Shown: piece by piece, positions 43,565-52,810 of the stretch
Layout of the letters: the number at the start of each line of letters is the position of its first letter
Position numbering within the stretch: the first letter of the stretch is position 1
NCBI RefSeq assembly: GCF_900157305.1
Contig: NZ_LS974202.1
Coordinates: 186,001-250,000, forward strand
DNA: 64,000 nt
Direction of reading: 5' to 3'
DNA from: Mesotoga infera
GTDB lineage: Bacteria; Thermotogota; Thermotogae; Petrotogales; Kosmotogaceae
The notes under the pieces: generated by a model
Database searches by the model: none
Told to the model about the DNA's origin: nothing
What the model saw: the letters and a program-made list of their open reading frames with translations, nothing else
Program-made: the position numbers and the translations under genes

Positions 43565-44632
43565 ATGGCCAAAAGCAAGCTTTTCACAAAGAGGAAACCG
43601 CCTTCGGGATCCGTACCGGGCACCCTTAGCATAGACGATTCCTCGCCTTTTCCGGTGATGAAACTGATAACTTTCAACGAGAAGGAGATGGAAGAGATCA
43701 CCGTCGAAGATCCCTCGTTGCTTGAGAAGCACATTTTCGAAAAGGGGCGGGTAAACTGGATTGACGTTCAGGGTCTGGGCGACGAGAAAACATTGAGAAG
43801 GCTGGGAGAGATCTTCAAGCTCCATCCACTTGCTCTGGAGGATATCACCAATGTTCCGCAGATCCCGAAAGTAGAAGAGTACGAAAATGGCCTTTTCATC
43901 TGTCTTCGCATGATAAGACTCGAAGAGAAGGAAGTGATCTCCGAACAGGTCAGCTTTTTCGTTGGTGAGACTTTCGTCTTGACTTTCCAGGAAAGGTATG
44001 GGGATGTTTTCGACCCAGTAAGGCAGAGGATGCGCCGTGGATCCACCATAAGGAAACTCGGCAATGACTTCACGGTTTATGCTCTTATAGATACCATCAT
44101 AGACAATTACTTCCCTGTGCTCCAGGAAACTGGGAGTTCTCTGGAAGCACTCGAGGATGAGATGATCCTCAAAATCAACAAAGAAAAACTCCAGAAACTT
44201 TACGAACTCAAGCATGGTCTCGCCGAACTGAAGAGAATTCTCTGGCCGACTAGAGACGCGATAGGTCAGCTGGCGAGAAATGAAAACCGTTATATAGATG
44301 GGAAGACGGCACTGTATTTTCGAGATGTGTACGATCATGTCATACAGTCCATAGATATGCTCGACCTTTACAGGGAACTGGCCTCCGAGCTCATGAACGT
44401 TTATCTTTCTTCCATGAGCAACAGAATGAATGAAATCATGAAAGTCCTCACCATAATATCCACGATTTTCATACCGCTTTCCTTCGTGGCTGGTGTTTAT
44501 GGAATGAACTTCCACTTCATGCCGGAACTTGAGCTGAAATGGGCCTATCCGATTGTATTATTAGCGATGGTCGCCATCGCTGGAGCCATGCTGTACTTCT
44601 TCCATAAAAAAGGCTGGTTCAGGAAAGATTGA
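43565..44632 (+). CDS. corA: Magnesium/cobalt transport protein CorA
   Basis: A 355-residue CorA channel for Mg2+ uptake, with an acidic N-terminal cytosolic domain, a long helix and two C-terminal transmembrane helices separated by the signature YGMNFHFMPELE loop (GMN motif near residue 312). The final residues are basic (KKGWFRKD). A GCGGAGGTC site precedes the ATG. An insertion sequence starts 17 bases past its stop codon. A long minus-strand ORF covering this gene is a shadow. Confidence 0.97.
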   Translation: MAKSKLFTKRKPPSGSVPGTLSIDDSSPFPVMKLITFNEKEMEEITVEDPSLLEKHIFEKGRVNWIDVQGLGDEKTLRRLGEIFKLHPLALEDITNVPQIPKVEEYENGLFICLRMIRLEEKEVISEQVSFFVGETFVLTFQERYGDVFDPVRQRMRRGSTIRKLGNDFTVYALIDTIIDNYFPVLQETGSSLEALEDEMILKINKEKLQKLYELKHGLAELKRILWPTRDAIGQLARNENRYIDGKTALYFRDVYDHVIQSIDMLDLYRELASELMNVYLSSMSNRMNEIMKVLTIISTIFIPLSFVAGVYGMNFHFMPELELKWAYPIVLLAMVAIAGAMLYFFHKKGWFRKD

Positions 44633-44648
44633 AGCGATATCAATATAT

Positions 44649-44664
44649 ACTCACGAAGTGCGTG
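44649..44664. repeat. Left terminal inverted repeat of the insertion sequence
   Basis: ACTCACGAAGTGCGTG, the exact complement of 45661-45676. An AAAGTAAC sequence follows inside. Confidence 0.75.
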
Positions 44665-44807
44665 AAAGTAACGGAGAAATGAATCAGAGAGGCAAGAAAG
44701 AGGAAAAAGGTCATTGAAAAAGGAATAGAGATGGGGAGAATAGAAAACCGGACGCTCCGGATGTAGAATAATTTGTCCAGACAAACCGCACAAAGGAGCG
44801 ACCGGTT

Positions 44808-45650
44808 ATGAATATTCTTGCATCAATTGAGCATTTTGTCCAGCTACGCTTTGGTGATTTCTTCTCTTCAATAGAGGCCTTCTATCTCAAGGATATACTG
44901 ATTCTTATACAGGGAATACTGGAGCTTGGCCATCATTCGATCTCCTCAATAGCTAGAGACCCTTTGAACAAGGTGGCTCATACAACCCTTACCAGGTTTT
45001 TCAACGGTAATCCTAACTTCTGGAAGAACCTTGAGAAGCTGATCCAGAAGGTTATTCTCTCAACCTCTTCTGAGAAGATGATACTGGTTGTGGTTGATAC
45101 TCAACTGGCCAGAAGGAGTAAGAAGATACCTTCCACCACTCCGACGTACGATCACAATCAGAAGCGGTATTGCCAGGTACAGGTTCTCCTTACCGTTGGT
45201 AGAGTCAGCGATGGTTTCTTTCCTCTGGAGATGATGTTCTCGAATTCGAATGGAGGTCCCACCAAGATTGAAAGACTTATAGATTGGCTGAAAGAGAACG
45301 AGATAAGGGATGCAGTACTTCTTGGAGACTCCTGGTACACCAACAGCCATGTGGTAGAGTCCTACTTCAAGACTGCTAAACAACACTTCTCGCTCGGTAA
45401 AGCCGCACTCTCAACTGAAGATGGCCACAAGCATTGGACTATCCTGGTTATTCTTGCCTATCTGATTTTCAATGACCTTCACCGATTTATTCTCGAGAAG
45501 ACTAAGTCAGAAACAAAGAGGTACAAAGTGTTCGAAACAATCCAAAGAGCGATCTCCATGCTCAGGTCTTTACTCCTGGAACAGGTCAAAATCGACTTCC
45601 ATCTCCTCGATTCCTGTTTCCGATCCTTTTCTCTTCTTCCTTTCTATTAA
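44808..45650 (+). pseudogene. DDE transposase with internal deletion (IS4/IS701-like)
   Basis: A 280-codon ORF whose N-terminal half and C-terminal third match a DDE transposase of the IS4/IS701 type. First catalytic Asp is Asp97 (VVVDTQ), second Asp174 (LGDSWYT), and Glu184 sits 7 residues before Lys191 (E-SYFKTA-K), the E-(6)-K signature. Only 10 residues separate the second Asp and the Glu, whereas the family has an insertion of roughly 100 or more. The copy therefore appears to have lost an in-frame internal block and cannot be active. The ORF is otherwise open, suggesting a recent deletion. Confidence 0.75.
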
Positions 45651-45660
45651 CTGTTACATA

Positions 45661-45676
45661 CACGCACTTCGTGAGT
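45661..45676. repeat. Right terminal inverted repeat of the insertion sequence
   Basis: CACGCACTTCGTGAGT, the exact complement of 44649-44664. TGTTACATA lies just inside. Confidence 0.75.
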
Positions 45677-45806
45677 TCATAAGAGAAGATTTGTCCTATA
45701 AAGAGAGGACGGCTTCTTAATTATTGAAACCCGGGATCTTTTCTATTCCATTTTTAGCGATAATCAGCTCATAACACTCTTCCAAGGTCGGTTCTTCTCA
45801 TTACTT

Positions 45807-46682
45807 TTAGAACTGTCCTGTCAACTCCCTCAGAAAGTTTGGCAACGCGAAGGCCGCGGTGTGAATTTCGCTGTTGTAGTATCTCAAAGGAGCATTGAAA
45901 TCCAGGACTCTTTCTTCATCGAAGTCCTTGATTGGGTCGAAGGTTTTTGAACCGATTGTGTAGGTCCACATACCTGACGGGTAAGTGGTCATGAAACTCG
46001 TGTACATCCTGCATATGGGAAAAACCGAAGAGATCCTGTTGAAGGCTATGGCGACCCAACCCTTGTCGTAGAAGGGGTCCTCCGTTTCGGCGCAGAAGAC
46101 ACCATCCTTTCTCAGCGCGGCGTAGCAATTCACATAGAACTCTTTGGTAAAGAGATGTCCACCCTCACCGGCAGTGGGATCGGTCGAATCGACTACAATG
46201 ACATCGAAGCGGTCTTTGAATTTTCTTACGTAATCCGCACCGTTTTCATTCACCAAGGTAGCTCTGGGGTTGTCAAGTTCGATCGACATTTCCTTCAAAT
46301 ATTTCCTTGAAGCCTCTATCACATAAGGGTCCACTTCACAAAGCACTGCTTCTTCAACGGAGTTATGCTTCAAGACTTCTCTCAAGCTTCCACCGTCTCC
46401 TCCACCTATTATCAAAACTCTTTTGGGATCGGGATGGGTGAATATAGGGACATGAACCAGCATCTCATGGTACATGAATTCGTCGGCTTCGGTGAACATG
46501 GTTATCCCATCTAGAACCAGGACCATCCCGAATTCGGGATGCTCGAAGATATCTATTCTTTGATAAGGGCTCTGATACGAGTAAACGAGTCGCTTCATTT
46601 TCATAAACAGACCGGCATTTCCACCGGTATAGTGTTCCATAAAGAGCATGTGGTTCAAGGTTCTCAGTTCACGGTCTTCCAT
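45807..46682 (-). CDS. speE: Spermidine synthase (polyamine aminopropyltransferase)
   Basis: A 291-residue aminopropyltransferase that moves an aminopropyl group from decarboxylated SAM to putrescine or a related amine. It has the family's MVLVLDGITMFTEADEFMYHEM start, the SAM-site loop GGGDGGSLREVL, CEVDPYVIEASRKYL and VDSTDPTAGEGGHLF. I took the ATG at 46682 because GGAGGTG lies about nine bases ahead; an in-frame start at 46763 lacks a site. The IS flanks its 3' end. Substrate may include longer polyamines, which thermophilic relatives make. Confidence 0.96.
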   Translation of the reverse strand: MEDRELRTLNHMLFMEHYTGGNAGLFMKMKRLVYSYQSPYQRIDIFEHPEFGMVLVLDGITMFTEADEFMYHEMLVHVPIFTHPDPKRVLIIGGGDGGSLREVLKHNSVEEAVLCEVDPYVIEASRKYLKEMSIELDNPRATLVNENGADYVRKFKDRFDVIVVDSTDPTAGEGGHLFTKEFYVNCYAALRKDGVFCAETEDPFYDKGWVAIAFNRISSVFPICRMYTSFMTTYPSGMWTYTIGSKTFDPIKDFDEERVLDFNAPLRYYNSEIHTAAFALPNFLRELTGQF

Positions 46683-47161
46683 ATAATCTACACCTCCAGG
46701 TCGTATATGATAATTGTTCAATTCCTCTCCAAGGATATAATACATCCACGCGGGCAAAAACATCTAATGATATCAAACCCGAGCTTAGGCTTCACGCGAA
46801 TGCGGAAAACACATAAAATCAGGACAGCAAAGTAGATTGTATCACTTTGCAGGAAGAATAGTCAAATTTTGGCTCAGATTTTCACGAAATTGCGGCCCTT
46901 CCGACTGTAGACAGGAAGCCTGGTTTTTCTCTCGATCAAAGGGTGGTAGAATTGTAGCAAACGATTCTCTCTGCAGGAGGATTCGGTTTATGTTCTTCGA
47001 AAAGGATACCTGTATCGATAAGCCCTTACGTCAGGAACCACGATCTAGACCAAAATGATAATTTTATTCCTCGAGGTATTCACTACTCTTGCTCTCTGGC
47101 AGTTGCAATATACAGTTTCGACAACAACGACTAAAAATAGCGTACTTGGGAGGTCGAGTAT
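46683..47161. other. 479-bp intergenic region between divergent genes
   Basis: No convincing gene. It contains a 22-codon plus-strand ORF at 46990-47058 with an AGGAGG site about nine bases ahead of the ATG, ending about 100 bases before the PBP2 start, and a weak hairpin CTTCC...GGAAG near 46900 followed by T's. The rest is AT-rich and unstructured to my reading. Confidence 0.4.
46990..47058 (+). CDS. Possible 22-codon leader peptide upstream of the PBP2 gene
   Basis: A short ORF with a strong AGGAGG site but no recognisable product; charged and proline-containing C terminus (QEPRSRPK). It could be a leader peptide for the PBP2 gene or a chance ORF. Confidence 0.2.
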   Translation: MFFEKDTCIDKPLRQEPRSRPK

Positions 47162-48823
47162 TTGAAGAGTAAAAGGTTCGATCTTTTTTTCATTCTCTTC
47201 TTGGCCGCAATGGTCTTCTTCGTTTACAGGCTTTACGGCTACCAGGTGAAGAATAATGAGAAGTACGTCCAGCAAGTCGAGAACATGAGCCTGAGATCCA
47301 TTAAGACTTTGTCCACCCGCGGGAGCATACTGGACAGGTACTCCACACCGCTGGCCTGGGACGCACCGATTTATACCGTCAGGAAGAAGGTTGTATTCCT
47401 GGCCGACGATCTGAAGCGTACGGTTATCAATGGTTTTGAAGATAGAGACAGAGCCGAATCATTTATCAGGAGACTCGAGATGTATGGCAGCATCGAAACG
47501 GATCTCCCGGTCGTGCTAGCCGACCGTTTGAAAGAGTATCCCGAGCTCGAAGTGAGCGAAAGGATAATAAGGTATTACATCGAAAATCCCGGACTGGCAC
47601 ACGTGCTGGGTTACCTGCGAGGAGACGGTGAGGCGGTCATGGGTGTCGAGAAGCAGTACAACGATCTACTTACAGGAACTCCCGGAGAAAAAGTGATCAG
47701 GGTAGATAGCAGGGGAAACACCGTAGCGGTCGAGAGCGAGAGCTCTCCCCTTCCAGGAGATAACGTCATGCTGACGATAGACGCCCAACTGAGCATGTTC
47801 GCTTACGATAGATTGCTCGCCACAGGAAAGAACGGGGCGGCGGTAGTCATGAAGACCAACGGCGAGGTCCTGGCGTTGGTGTCGGTTCCCAGTTTCAACA
47901 ATAATCTCTTCTCCAGAAGGATTTCGGATAGAGACTGGTTGAGAATGAATCTCGATCCCTCAACACCGCTGATAAACAGGGCGATCACCCCTTTCTCTCC
48001 CGGTTCTGTGATCAAGCCCTTTATAGCCATGGTAGCCCTGGCCGAAGGGTACGATCCCTCGATCGAAGTGATCTGCGGGGGTAGTTTCCAGTATAAGAAT
48101 ACCAGTGGCGAAGTTCAGGGAATTTATAGGGACTGGTTTCTCTACGGCCACGGTGTAACAGGACTGTCGAAAGCCATAACCGTCTCCTGCAACGTTTACT
48201 TCTACCAGCTTGGTCTCGAGCTCGAGATAGAGACTATGAACGTTTACGGCAAAAAATGGGGAATCTTCGAACCTACAGGTATAGATCTTCCGGGAGAGGG
48301 AACCGGGTTGCTCCCTTCTCCGGCCTGGAAAAAGGAAAAGACCGGTGAAGGATGGTTTCCCGGCGATACTATACTGACTTCTATCGGCCAGGGATATCTC
48401 AGTATCACTCCGCTCCAGCTGGCAAGGATGACGGCAGAGATAGCCATCAGAGGGGCCGAGGTTCTACCGTTCATCTGCCGGGAAAGATCGAGCGAGAGAG
48501 TTGTGATCGACCTGAATGAAGAGAGCTGGGATCTCATGATCAACGCGATGAAGGATGTTATAAGCAAAGGCGGAGCCGCCGCCGAAAGTGGAACGGCATA
48601 CACCGCCTTCAGAAATTTCCAGTGGCCCGTGGCCGGCAAGACAGGAACGGCAGAACAGGGAGGTTCGTTGCCTACCCATTCCTGGTTCACAGGATTCACG
48701 CCCGTCGAAGATCCCGAGATAGTAGTTTCTGTCTTCGTTCAGGATGGCGGTTACGGTTCGGGACTGGCCTCCGAAGTATCGAGAGATATCATGGAGTTCT
48801 ACTACGAAAACCGGAATCGATAG
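47162..48823 (+). CDS. mrdA: Penicillin-binding protein 2 (cell-wall transpeptidase)
   Basis: A 553-residue class B PBP with one N-terminal transmembrane helix (residues 8-25), a dimerization domain beginning at RGSILDR, and the transpeptidase domain with Ser282-x-x-Lys285 (SVIK), Ser342-Cys-Asn344 (SCN) and Lys493-Thr-Gly (KTGTAEQ). It crosslinks peptidoglycan on the outer face of the inner membrane. The start is a TTG at 47162 preceded by GGGAGG. PBP2 in the SEDS-linked elongation complex is most likely; PBP3 would be the alternative. RodA is not in this window. Confidence 0.92.
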   Translation: MKSKRFDLFFILFLAAMVFFVYRLYGYQVKNNEKYVQQVENMSLRSIKTLSTRGSILDRYSTPLAWDAPIYTVRKKVVFLADDLKRTVINGFEDRDRAESFIRRLEMYGSIETDLPVVLADRLKEYPELEVSERIIRYYIENPGLAHVLGYLRGDGEAVMGVEKQYNDLLTGTPGEKVIRVDSRGNTVAVESESSPLPGDNVMLTIDAQLSMFAYDRLLATGKNGAAVVMKTNGEVLALVSVPSFNNNLFSRRISDRDWLRMNLDPSTPLINRAITPFSPGSVIKPFIAMVALAEGYDPSIEVICGGSFQYKNTSGEVQGIYRDWFLYGHGVTGLSKAITVSCNVYFYQLGLELEIETMNVYGKKWGIFEPTGIDLPGEGTGLLPSPAWKKEKTGEGWFPGDTILTSIGQGYLSITPLQLARMTAEIAIRGAEVLPFICRERSSERVVIDLNEESWDLMINAMKDVISKGGAAAESGTAYTAFRNFQWPVAGKTGTAEQGGSLPTHSWFTGFTPVEDPEIVVSVFVQDGGYGSGLASEVSRDIMEFYYENRNR

Positions 48824-48824
48824 G

Positions 48825-49457
48825 TTACTCTCCTGCTGGAAACGGCATCTCCATCTCAGAACCTTTCTCGTATCCAATCCTTCTCTCGTCCAGCAAGCCT
48901 GTGACTCTGGACCAGTTTTCCTCAATAACTAAGAGGACCGCGGAAACATCACCGGCGTAATCTATGCTTACAGCCGTATAATCTTTTCCCTCGCTCAAAA
49001 GGCGGGTGAAATCATTCCAGCGGCTATAGTCGAGCCGGAGTTTCAGCTCGAAGCTCCGGCAATAATCGACTATGCCCGCCTTTTTAAGAGTTTCGAGAGC
49101 CGTGTTACCGTAAGCGTCTATTAAACCTCTCACTCCGAGTTTGATCCCACCAAAGTAACGTGTCACGACAACGGTCACATCGCTCAATCCGAGGTGATCG
49201 ATAGCCCCCAGTATAGGCATACCGGCCGAACCGTGAGGCTCTCCGGCGTCTGAATAGTTGGCCACTTCCCTTCCGGTGGACGAGATTCTGTAAGCCCAGC
49301 AATTGTGACTGGCATCGGGAAAGATCGCCGAAATCTCTTTAATGAAAGACCGAGCGCTTTCCTCGTCTCTGACTCGGACGCAGTTACCTATGAATCTTGA
49401 TCTCTTAACGTTGATCTCGAACGTCGCCCTCTCTCTCAACGATCTAATGCAACCCAT
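48825..49457 (-). CDS. yigZ: YigZ/IMPACT family protein
   Basis: A 210-residue member of the UPF0029/YigZ family: an N-terminal domain with FEINVKRSRFIGNCVRV, the SHNCWAYRI segment and SDAGEPHGSAGMPIL, followed by the ferredoxin-like C-terminal domain. YigZ-family proteins are linked to translation control but have no settled enzymatic function. Its ATG touches the hflC stop codon on the same strand; the gene converges on PBP2 with a one-base gap. Confidence 0.9.
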   Translation of the reverse strand: MGCIRSLRERATFEINVKRSRFIGNCVRVRDEESARSFIKEISAIFPDASHNCWAYRISSTGREVANYSDAGEPHGSAGMPILGAIDHLGLSDVTVVVTRYFGGIKLGVRGLIDAYGNTALETLKKAGIVDYCRSFELKLRLDYSRWNDFTRLLSEGKDYTAVSIDYAGDVSAVLLVIEENWSRVTGLLDERRIGYEKGSEMEMPFPAGE

Positions 49458-50314
49458 TACTCTCCTCTCAAGAGCTTGTCTATGAACTCCATCGAAGGAC
49501 CGAGGATGTATTTGCCGTCGATGAGCGTACCCTCGTAAACTTCGAGTCTTTTCATGAATTCATAGAAACTGGGGTCCTGATTATATGCTTCGGCGTATAT
49601 GGCAAGAGCGGAGGCGTCTCCAGTGCCTATAATTATATCGGCCTCCTTCTGGGCTTCGGCAATGAGTATCTGTGCCTGCTTATCGGCCTCGGCCATCAAC
49701 TTTCTGGCTTCTCTGTCGCCTTCGGCCCTTATGAGCGAGGCCTCCTGTATTCTCTCAGACTTCATACGGTTGAAAACGGCGTTCCTGTTCTCATCGGGTA
49801 GATCGGCCCTCTTCACCCTGACCGCGACGATCTCCAGACCGAAGTCGGCCATATCTCTGGCGGAAAGTCTGGTTATCTCATCTAGAACGTCCTTCCTCTG
49901 GCCCGAGATTATATCGTCGAAATCTAGTTTGCCAAAGGCGTTTCTCACGTTCGAATAGACGACGTCGTCTATTCTTGTTAAGGCTATCTGTTCCGACTTC
50001 ATAGTCTCGATGAATTTCTGGGGATCAACTATCTTCCATAGCGCGTAGGTATCCATCAGGATAGTCTTCTTATCCCTGGAGTAGATCCTTTCGGCATCGA
50101 CATCGTATATCTGAAGTCTTTTGTCGAACTTCCTGACCGTATCCACGAAGGGGGTCTTCAAGTACAACCCCGGTTCGGTAATAGAGTTACGGATCTCTCC
50201 GAACCTCAATACAACGGCTTGTTCGGTTTCGTCTATGGTGAAGAAGAAGCTTGGCAGCAAAACCAGGATGAGAATCGCAACGACCGCGATCGGTATAATC
50301 CACTTGTACTTCAT
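49457..50314 (-). CDS. hflC: HflC-type SPFH protein
   Basis: A 285-residue stomatin/prohibitin (SPFH) protein that with HflK forms a membrane complex controlling FtsH. It has an N-terminal transmembrane helix (IIPIAVVAILILVLLPSFF), the ETEQAVVLRFGEI and PGLYLKTPFVDTV motifs, and the coiled-coil REARKLMAEADKQAQILIAEAQKEAD. An ATG at 50314 overlaps the hflK stop codon; a GTG at 50317 is possible. It is the second gene of the hflKC pair. Confidence 0.95.
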   Translation of the reverse strand: MKYKWIIPIAVVAILILVLLPSFFFTIDETEQAVVLRFGEIRNSITEPGLYLKTPFVDTVRKFDKRLQIYDVDAERIYSRDKKTILMDTYALWKIVDPQKFIETMKSEQIALTRIDDVVYSNVRNAFGKLDFDDIISGQRKDVLDEITRLSARDMADFGLEIVAVRVKRADLPDENRNAVFNRMKSERIQEASLIRAEGDREARKLMAEADKQAQILIAEAQKEADIIIGTGDASALAIYAEAYNQDPSFYEFMKRLEVYEGTLIDGKYILGPSMEFIDKLLRGE

Positions 50315-51297
50315 CACTTACCACTCCCTTCCAGATCAAGGAGTTTCAAAATCCCGCTGTCATCAAGGACTATGTACTTATCGTTGCCTTTGAGTATCTT
50401 ATTGAGTGTCTCCAAATACAATCTGGTCCGCGTCACTTCCGGCGCCTTCGAATACTCCTTCAATATCGCCAGGAACTTCTCGGCCTCGCCTTCGGCCTTG
50501 AGTATCCTCTCCTGAGCGTAACCTTCTGCTACCCTGGTGAGCTGGGCCGCTTCTCCCTCGGCCTTGGGGATGAGGTCGTTTCTGTATTTCTCGGCCTCAT
50601 AGATCAACTTTTCTTTATCCTGTTTAGCGCTGTTGACATCGTCGAAGGCTGTTATAACCTGCTGTGGCGGTGCCACCTCCTGTAAAAAGACGTTCTTGAC
50701 AGTAATACCGGTCTTCAGATTATCCAATTCTGCCTGGACTCTGGTGGCCGTTTTCAAGGATATCGCATCCCTTTCGGTTGTGAGTATGGCGTCGATTGTG
50801 TTGGCCGCAACTTCTTCCCTGAGTACGGATTCAGTCGTAAATTTTACTATATCGCTATCACTGACGATGTTGAAGGCGTATTTCTCAGGCTCACCTATGT
50901 AGTACTGTATCACCAGCTCCACCGAAACGATATTTCCGTCGCCCGTAAGCATAAGCGATTCGTTCGCTACAGACTGGTAAGTGCCCGTTCTGATTGTTCT
51001 GAAACCTATCTCTTGTTTTCGAAGGTTAGAGGTATCCACCACCACGGCGCTCTCTATCGGGTAAGGTAGATGATAACCCAATCCCGGCCCCACAGTACGC
51101 ACATACTTGCCAAATCTCTTTATGAGTCCAACCTGATCGGGTCCCACCAGGAAGAAACCGCTCAGGAAGTAAATCGCAACCACTGCCAGTATTACCAGTA
51201 AACTTATCAATCCAGTCCAACGAAAATTCTTTCCTCTATTGGGTGTCATGGATCCGGAAAACCCGTTGTCCGGTTCTTCGATTCTTACATCGACCAT
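50314..51297 (-). CDS. hflK: HflK-type SPFH protein
   Basis: A 327-residue SPFH partner of HflC, with one transmembrane helix (residues ~31-49), DQVGLIKRFGKYVRTVGPGLGYHLP and the QEVAPPQQVITAFDDVNSAKQDKEKLIYEAE coiled-coil region ending the SPFH domain. It is inner-membrane anchored and forms a ring complex with HflC. Its ATG overlaps the murB stop region by one base, so it follows murB in a minus-strand cluster, though murB and hflK have no obvious common role. Confidence 0.95.
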   Translation of the reverse strand: MVDVRIEEPDNGFSGSMTPNRGKNFRWTGLISLLVILAVVAIYFLSGFFLVGPDQVGLIKRFGKYVRTVGPGLGYHLPYPIESAVVVDTSNLRKQEIGFRTIRTGTYQSVANESLMLTGDGNIVSVELVIQYYIGEPEKYAFNIVSDSDIVKFTTESVLREEVAANTIDAILTTERDAISLKTATRVQAELDNLKTGITVKNVFLQEVAPPQQVITAFDDVNSAKQDKEKLIYEAEKYRNDLIPKAEGEAAQLTRVAEGYAQERILKAEGEAEKFLAILKEYSKAPEVTRTRLYLETLNKILKGNDKYIVLDDSGILKLLDLEGSGK

Positions 51298-52214
51298 TAT
51301 TCAACCTCCCTCCATAATTCTATCTCGGTACTGAGAGTCACCCCGGTCGCTTCGAATACTGATTCTTTTAGCCTTTCAATCAGAAGCACGACATCGGTGT
51401 AACTCGCCTTTCCCCTGTTGACTATGAAGCCGGCGTGTTTGCTCGAAACTTGCGCATCGCCGACCGAAAGCGTTTTAAGGCCTAACTTCTCAATGGTAGA
51501 ACCCACAAAGAAGTCCTGATAAGGTCTTACAAAGACGCTCCCGGCGCTCGGAAGATCCAGGGGCTGTTTTTCGAGACGTTTCCTCAACATCTCGCCCATC
51601 TTGCTCTCTATAGCTTCTCTTTTACCCTTCGCAAGAGAGAATTCAACGTTCATTATTTTATAGCCACGTTCTTTGAAGAGACTGTACCTGTATCCAAACT
51701 GGCATAAAGAACCCTCTATCGAATGTAAATCGTAGTTCTCATCTATGTACTCAACAGATTTCACCAGAGAGCCTATCTCGCCACCGAAGGCGCCTGCGTT
51801 CATATACACGGCACCTCCAACTGTACCGGGAAGACCGGTCAGAAATTCCATACCGGTAAGGCCTTCAGAAAGGCAAAGCCATATAAGGGTGTTGACAGGC
51901 ACCCCAGCCTGGGCCGTAACGGATGTACCGTCGATCTTAACGGCGTTTAGGTGAGCGGTAGAAAGAACGATTCCCCCGTAATGCTCCGGGCAGACAACGT
52001 TTGAACCTCCTCCGATGAGCCTGTTAGGTATCTTCTCATTTTCCATCATTTTCAGTATCTTTACCATGGAATCGATCGAATAGGGACTCACGAAAAGCGG
52101 GACTCTTCCCCCTATCCTTATGGTGGTGTGCCAGCTCATAGGTTCTTCCAGTCTGATATCGGCACCTTGCATGTAAAGATCGCCGAAGTATCTTCTCAGA
52201 TCTCTTTTTGCCAT
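51297..52214 (-). CDS. murB: UDP-N-acetylenolpyruvoylglucosamine reductase
   Basis: A 305-residue FAD enzyme that reduces UDP-enolpyruvyl-GlcNAc to UDP-N-acetylmuramate in wall synthesis. The FAD-binding region has WHTTIRIGG, then LIGGGSNVV and GMEFLTGLPGTVGGAVYMNAGAFGGE, with the family's catalytic-region FVRPYQDFFVGSTIEKLGL near the C terminus. The start overlaps the HEAT-repeat protein gene by 19 nt. Length is typical. Confidence 0.97.
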   Translation of the reverse strand: MAKRDLRRYFGDLYMQGADIRLEEPMSWHTTIRIGGRVPLFVSPYSIDSMVKILKMMENEKIPNRLIGGGSNVVCPEHYGGIVLSTAHLNAVKIDGTSVTAQAGVPVNTLIWLCLSEGLTGMEFLTGLPGTVGGAVYMNAGAFGGEIGSLVKSVEYIDENYDLHSIEGSLCQFGYRYSLFKERGYKIMNVEFSLAKGKREAIESKMGEMLRKRLEKQPLDLPSAGSVFVRPYQDFFVGSTIEKLGLKTLSVGDAQVSSKHAGFIVNRGKASYTDVVLLIERLKESVFEATGVTLSTEIELWREVE

Positions 52215-52810
52215 ATATAAAGCCTTTCGATTATTTCCTTTCCGTTGTCGATTTCAAGCAGAATATCTTTCAATTTGGCATTTGAAGAGAGCAACATATG
52301 GAGACCTTCTAACACGAAGGCCCTGGTAGATTTGTCGAGCTTTGTATCGGAATACATACGGGCCAGAGTTTTCACTCCTTCCGGAGAAGCGGTCTGGCTG
52401 ATGGCCATAATCAACTGATCTCTGGCGCTTTCATCGCCACCCTCCTGCAAAAGCAGTGAAAGGATGCCGGCCACCTTCGAACCTTCGCCCAATCGGGCGA
52501 GAGCCTCGTATATTACCGCCTGTGACCCCTCTTCATCGAAGTGTCTAAGTAGATCGTAAAGGTAAGGCACGGCCCTTTTGTCTCCCAATTCCCCCGCAAG
52601 ATCGGCCAAATACAGCATGGAGATATCCTCGCCACCTTCTCTAAGTCTCTTCAACAATTCAGGAGAGGTTCTTTCACCCAGCTGGAGGAGTGCTTCAAAA
52701 CAGATCTGTGCCGTTTCATCGTCTTCGCTCACCATGAGATCCATTAGAAGCGGCACGGCCTCTGCCCCCTTTTCCTCAACTATTCTATCTATAAGTTCTT
52801 GCCTTTCCAC
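52196..52810 (-). CDS. HEAT-repeat protein
   Basis: No named family. The 204-residue acidic protein is made of about five to six HEAT-like helical repeats (for example AVPLLMDLMVSEDDETAQICFEALLQLG and KRAVPYLYDLLRHFDEEGSQAVIYEALARLG), so it is a scaffolding or binding protein. It lies between recN (22-nt overlap) and murB (19-nt overlap), so its production is coupled to RecN. A role with RecN or with wall synthesis is not shown by sequence. Confidence 0.7.
   Translation of the reverse strand: MERQELIDRIVEEKGAEAVPLLMDLMVSEDDETAQICFEALLQLGERTSPELLKRLREGGEDISMLYLADLAGELGDKRAVPYLYDLLRHFDEEGSQAVIYEALARLGEGSKVAGILSLLLQEGGDESARDQLIMAISQTASPEGVKTLARMYSDTKLDKSTRAFVLEGLHMLLSSNAKLKDILLEIDNGKEIIERLYIWQKEI

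Larger units (their letters stand above)
44649..45676 (+). mobile_element. Insertion sequence with intact ends and internally deleted transposase
   Basis: A 1028-bp element lies between 16-bp perfect inverted repeats (44649-44664 and 45661-45676), each also carrying an internal TCACG-AAGTG-CGTGA palindrome. The repeats continue imperfectly inward (GTAAC shared). It encloses a DDE transposase ORF that lacks the normal interval between the second and third catalytic residues. No clear target-site duplication could be seen. The element probably inserted just after corA; being deleted inside but having both ends, it might still be mobilised by a complete copy elsewhere. Confidence 0.7.

Noticed and set aside
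43460-44515. Long 351-codon minus-strand ORF across corA
   Set aside because: It is the antisense shadow of corA, a clear family member with the GMN motif. The minus-strand product has no recognisable domain and no ribosome binding site.
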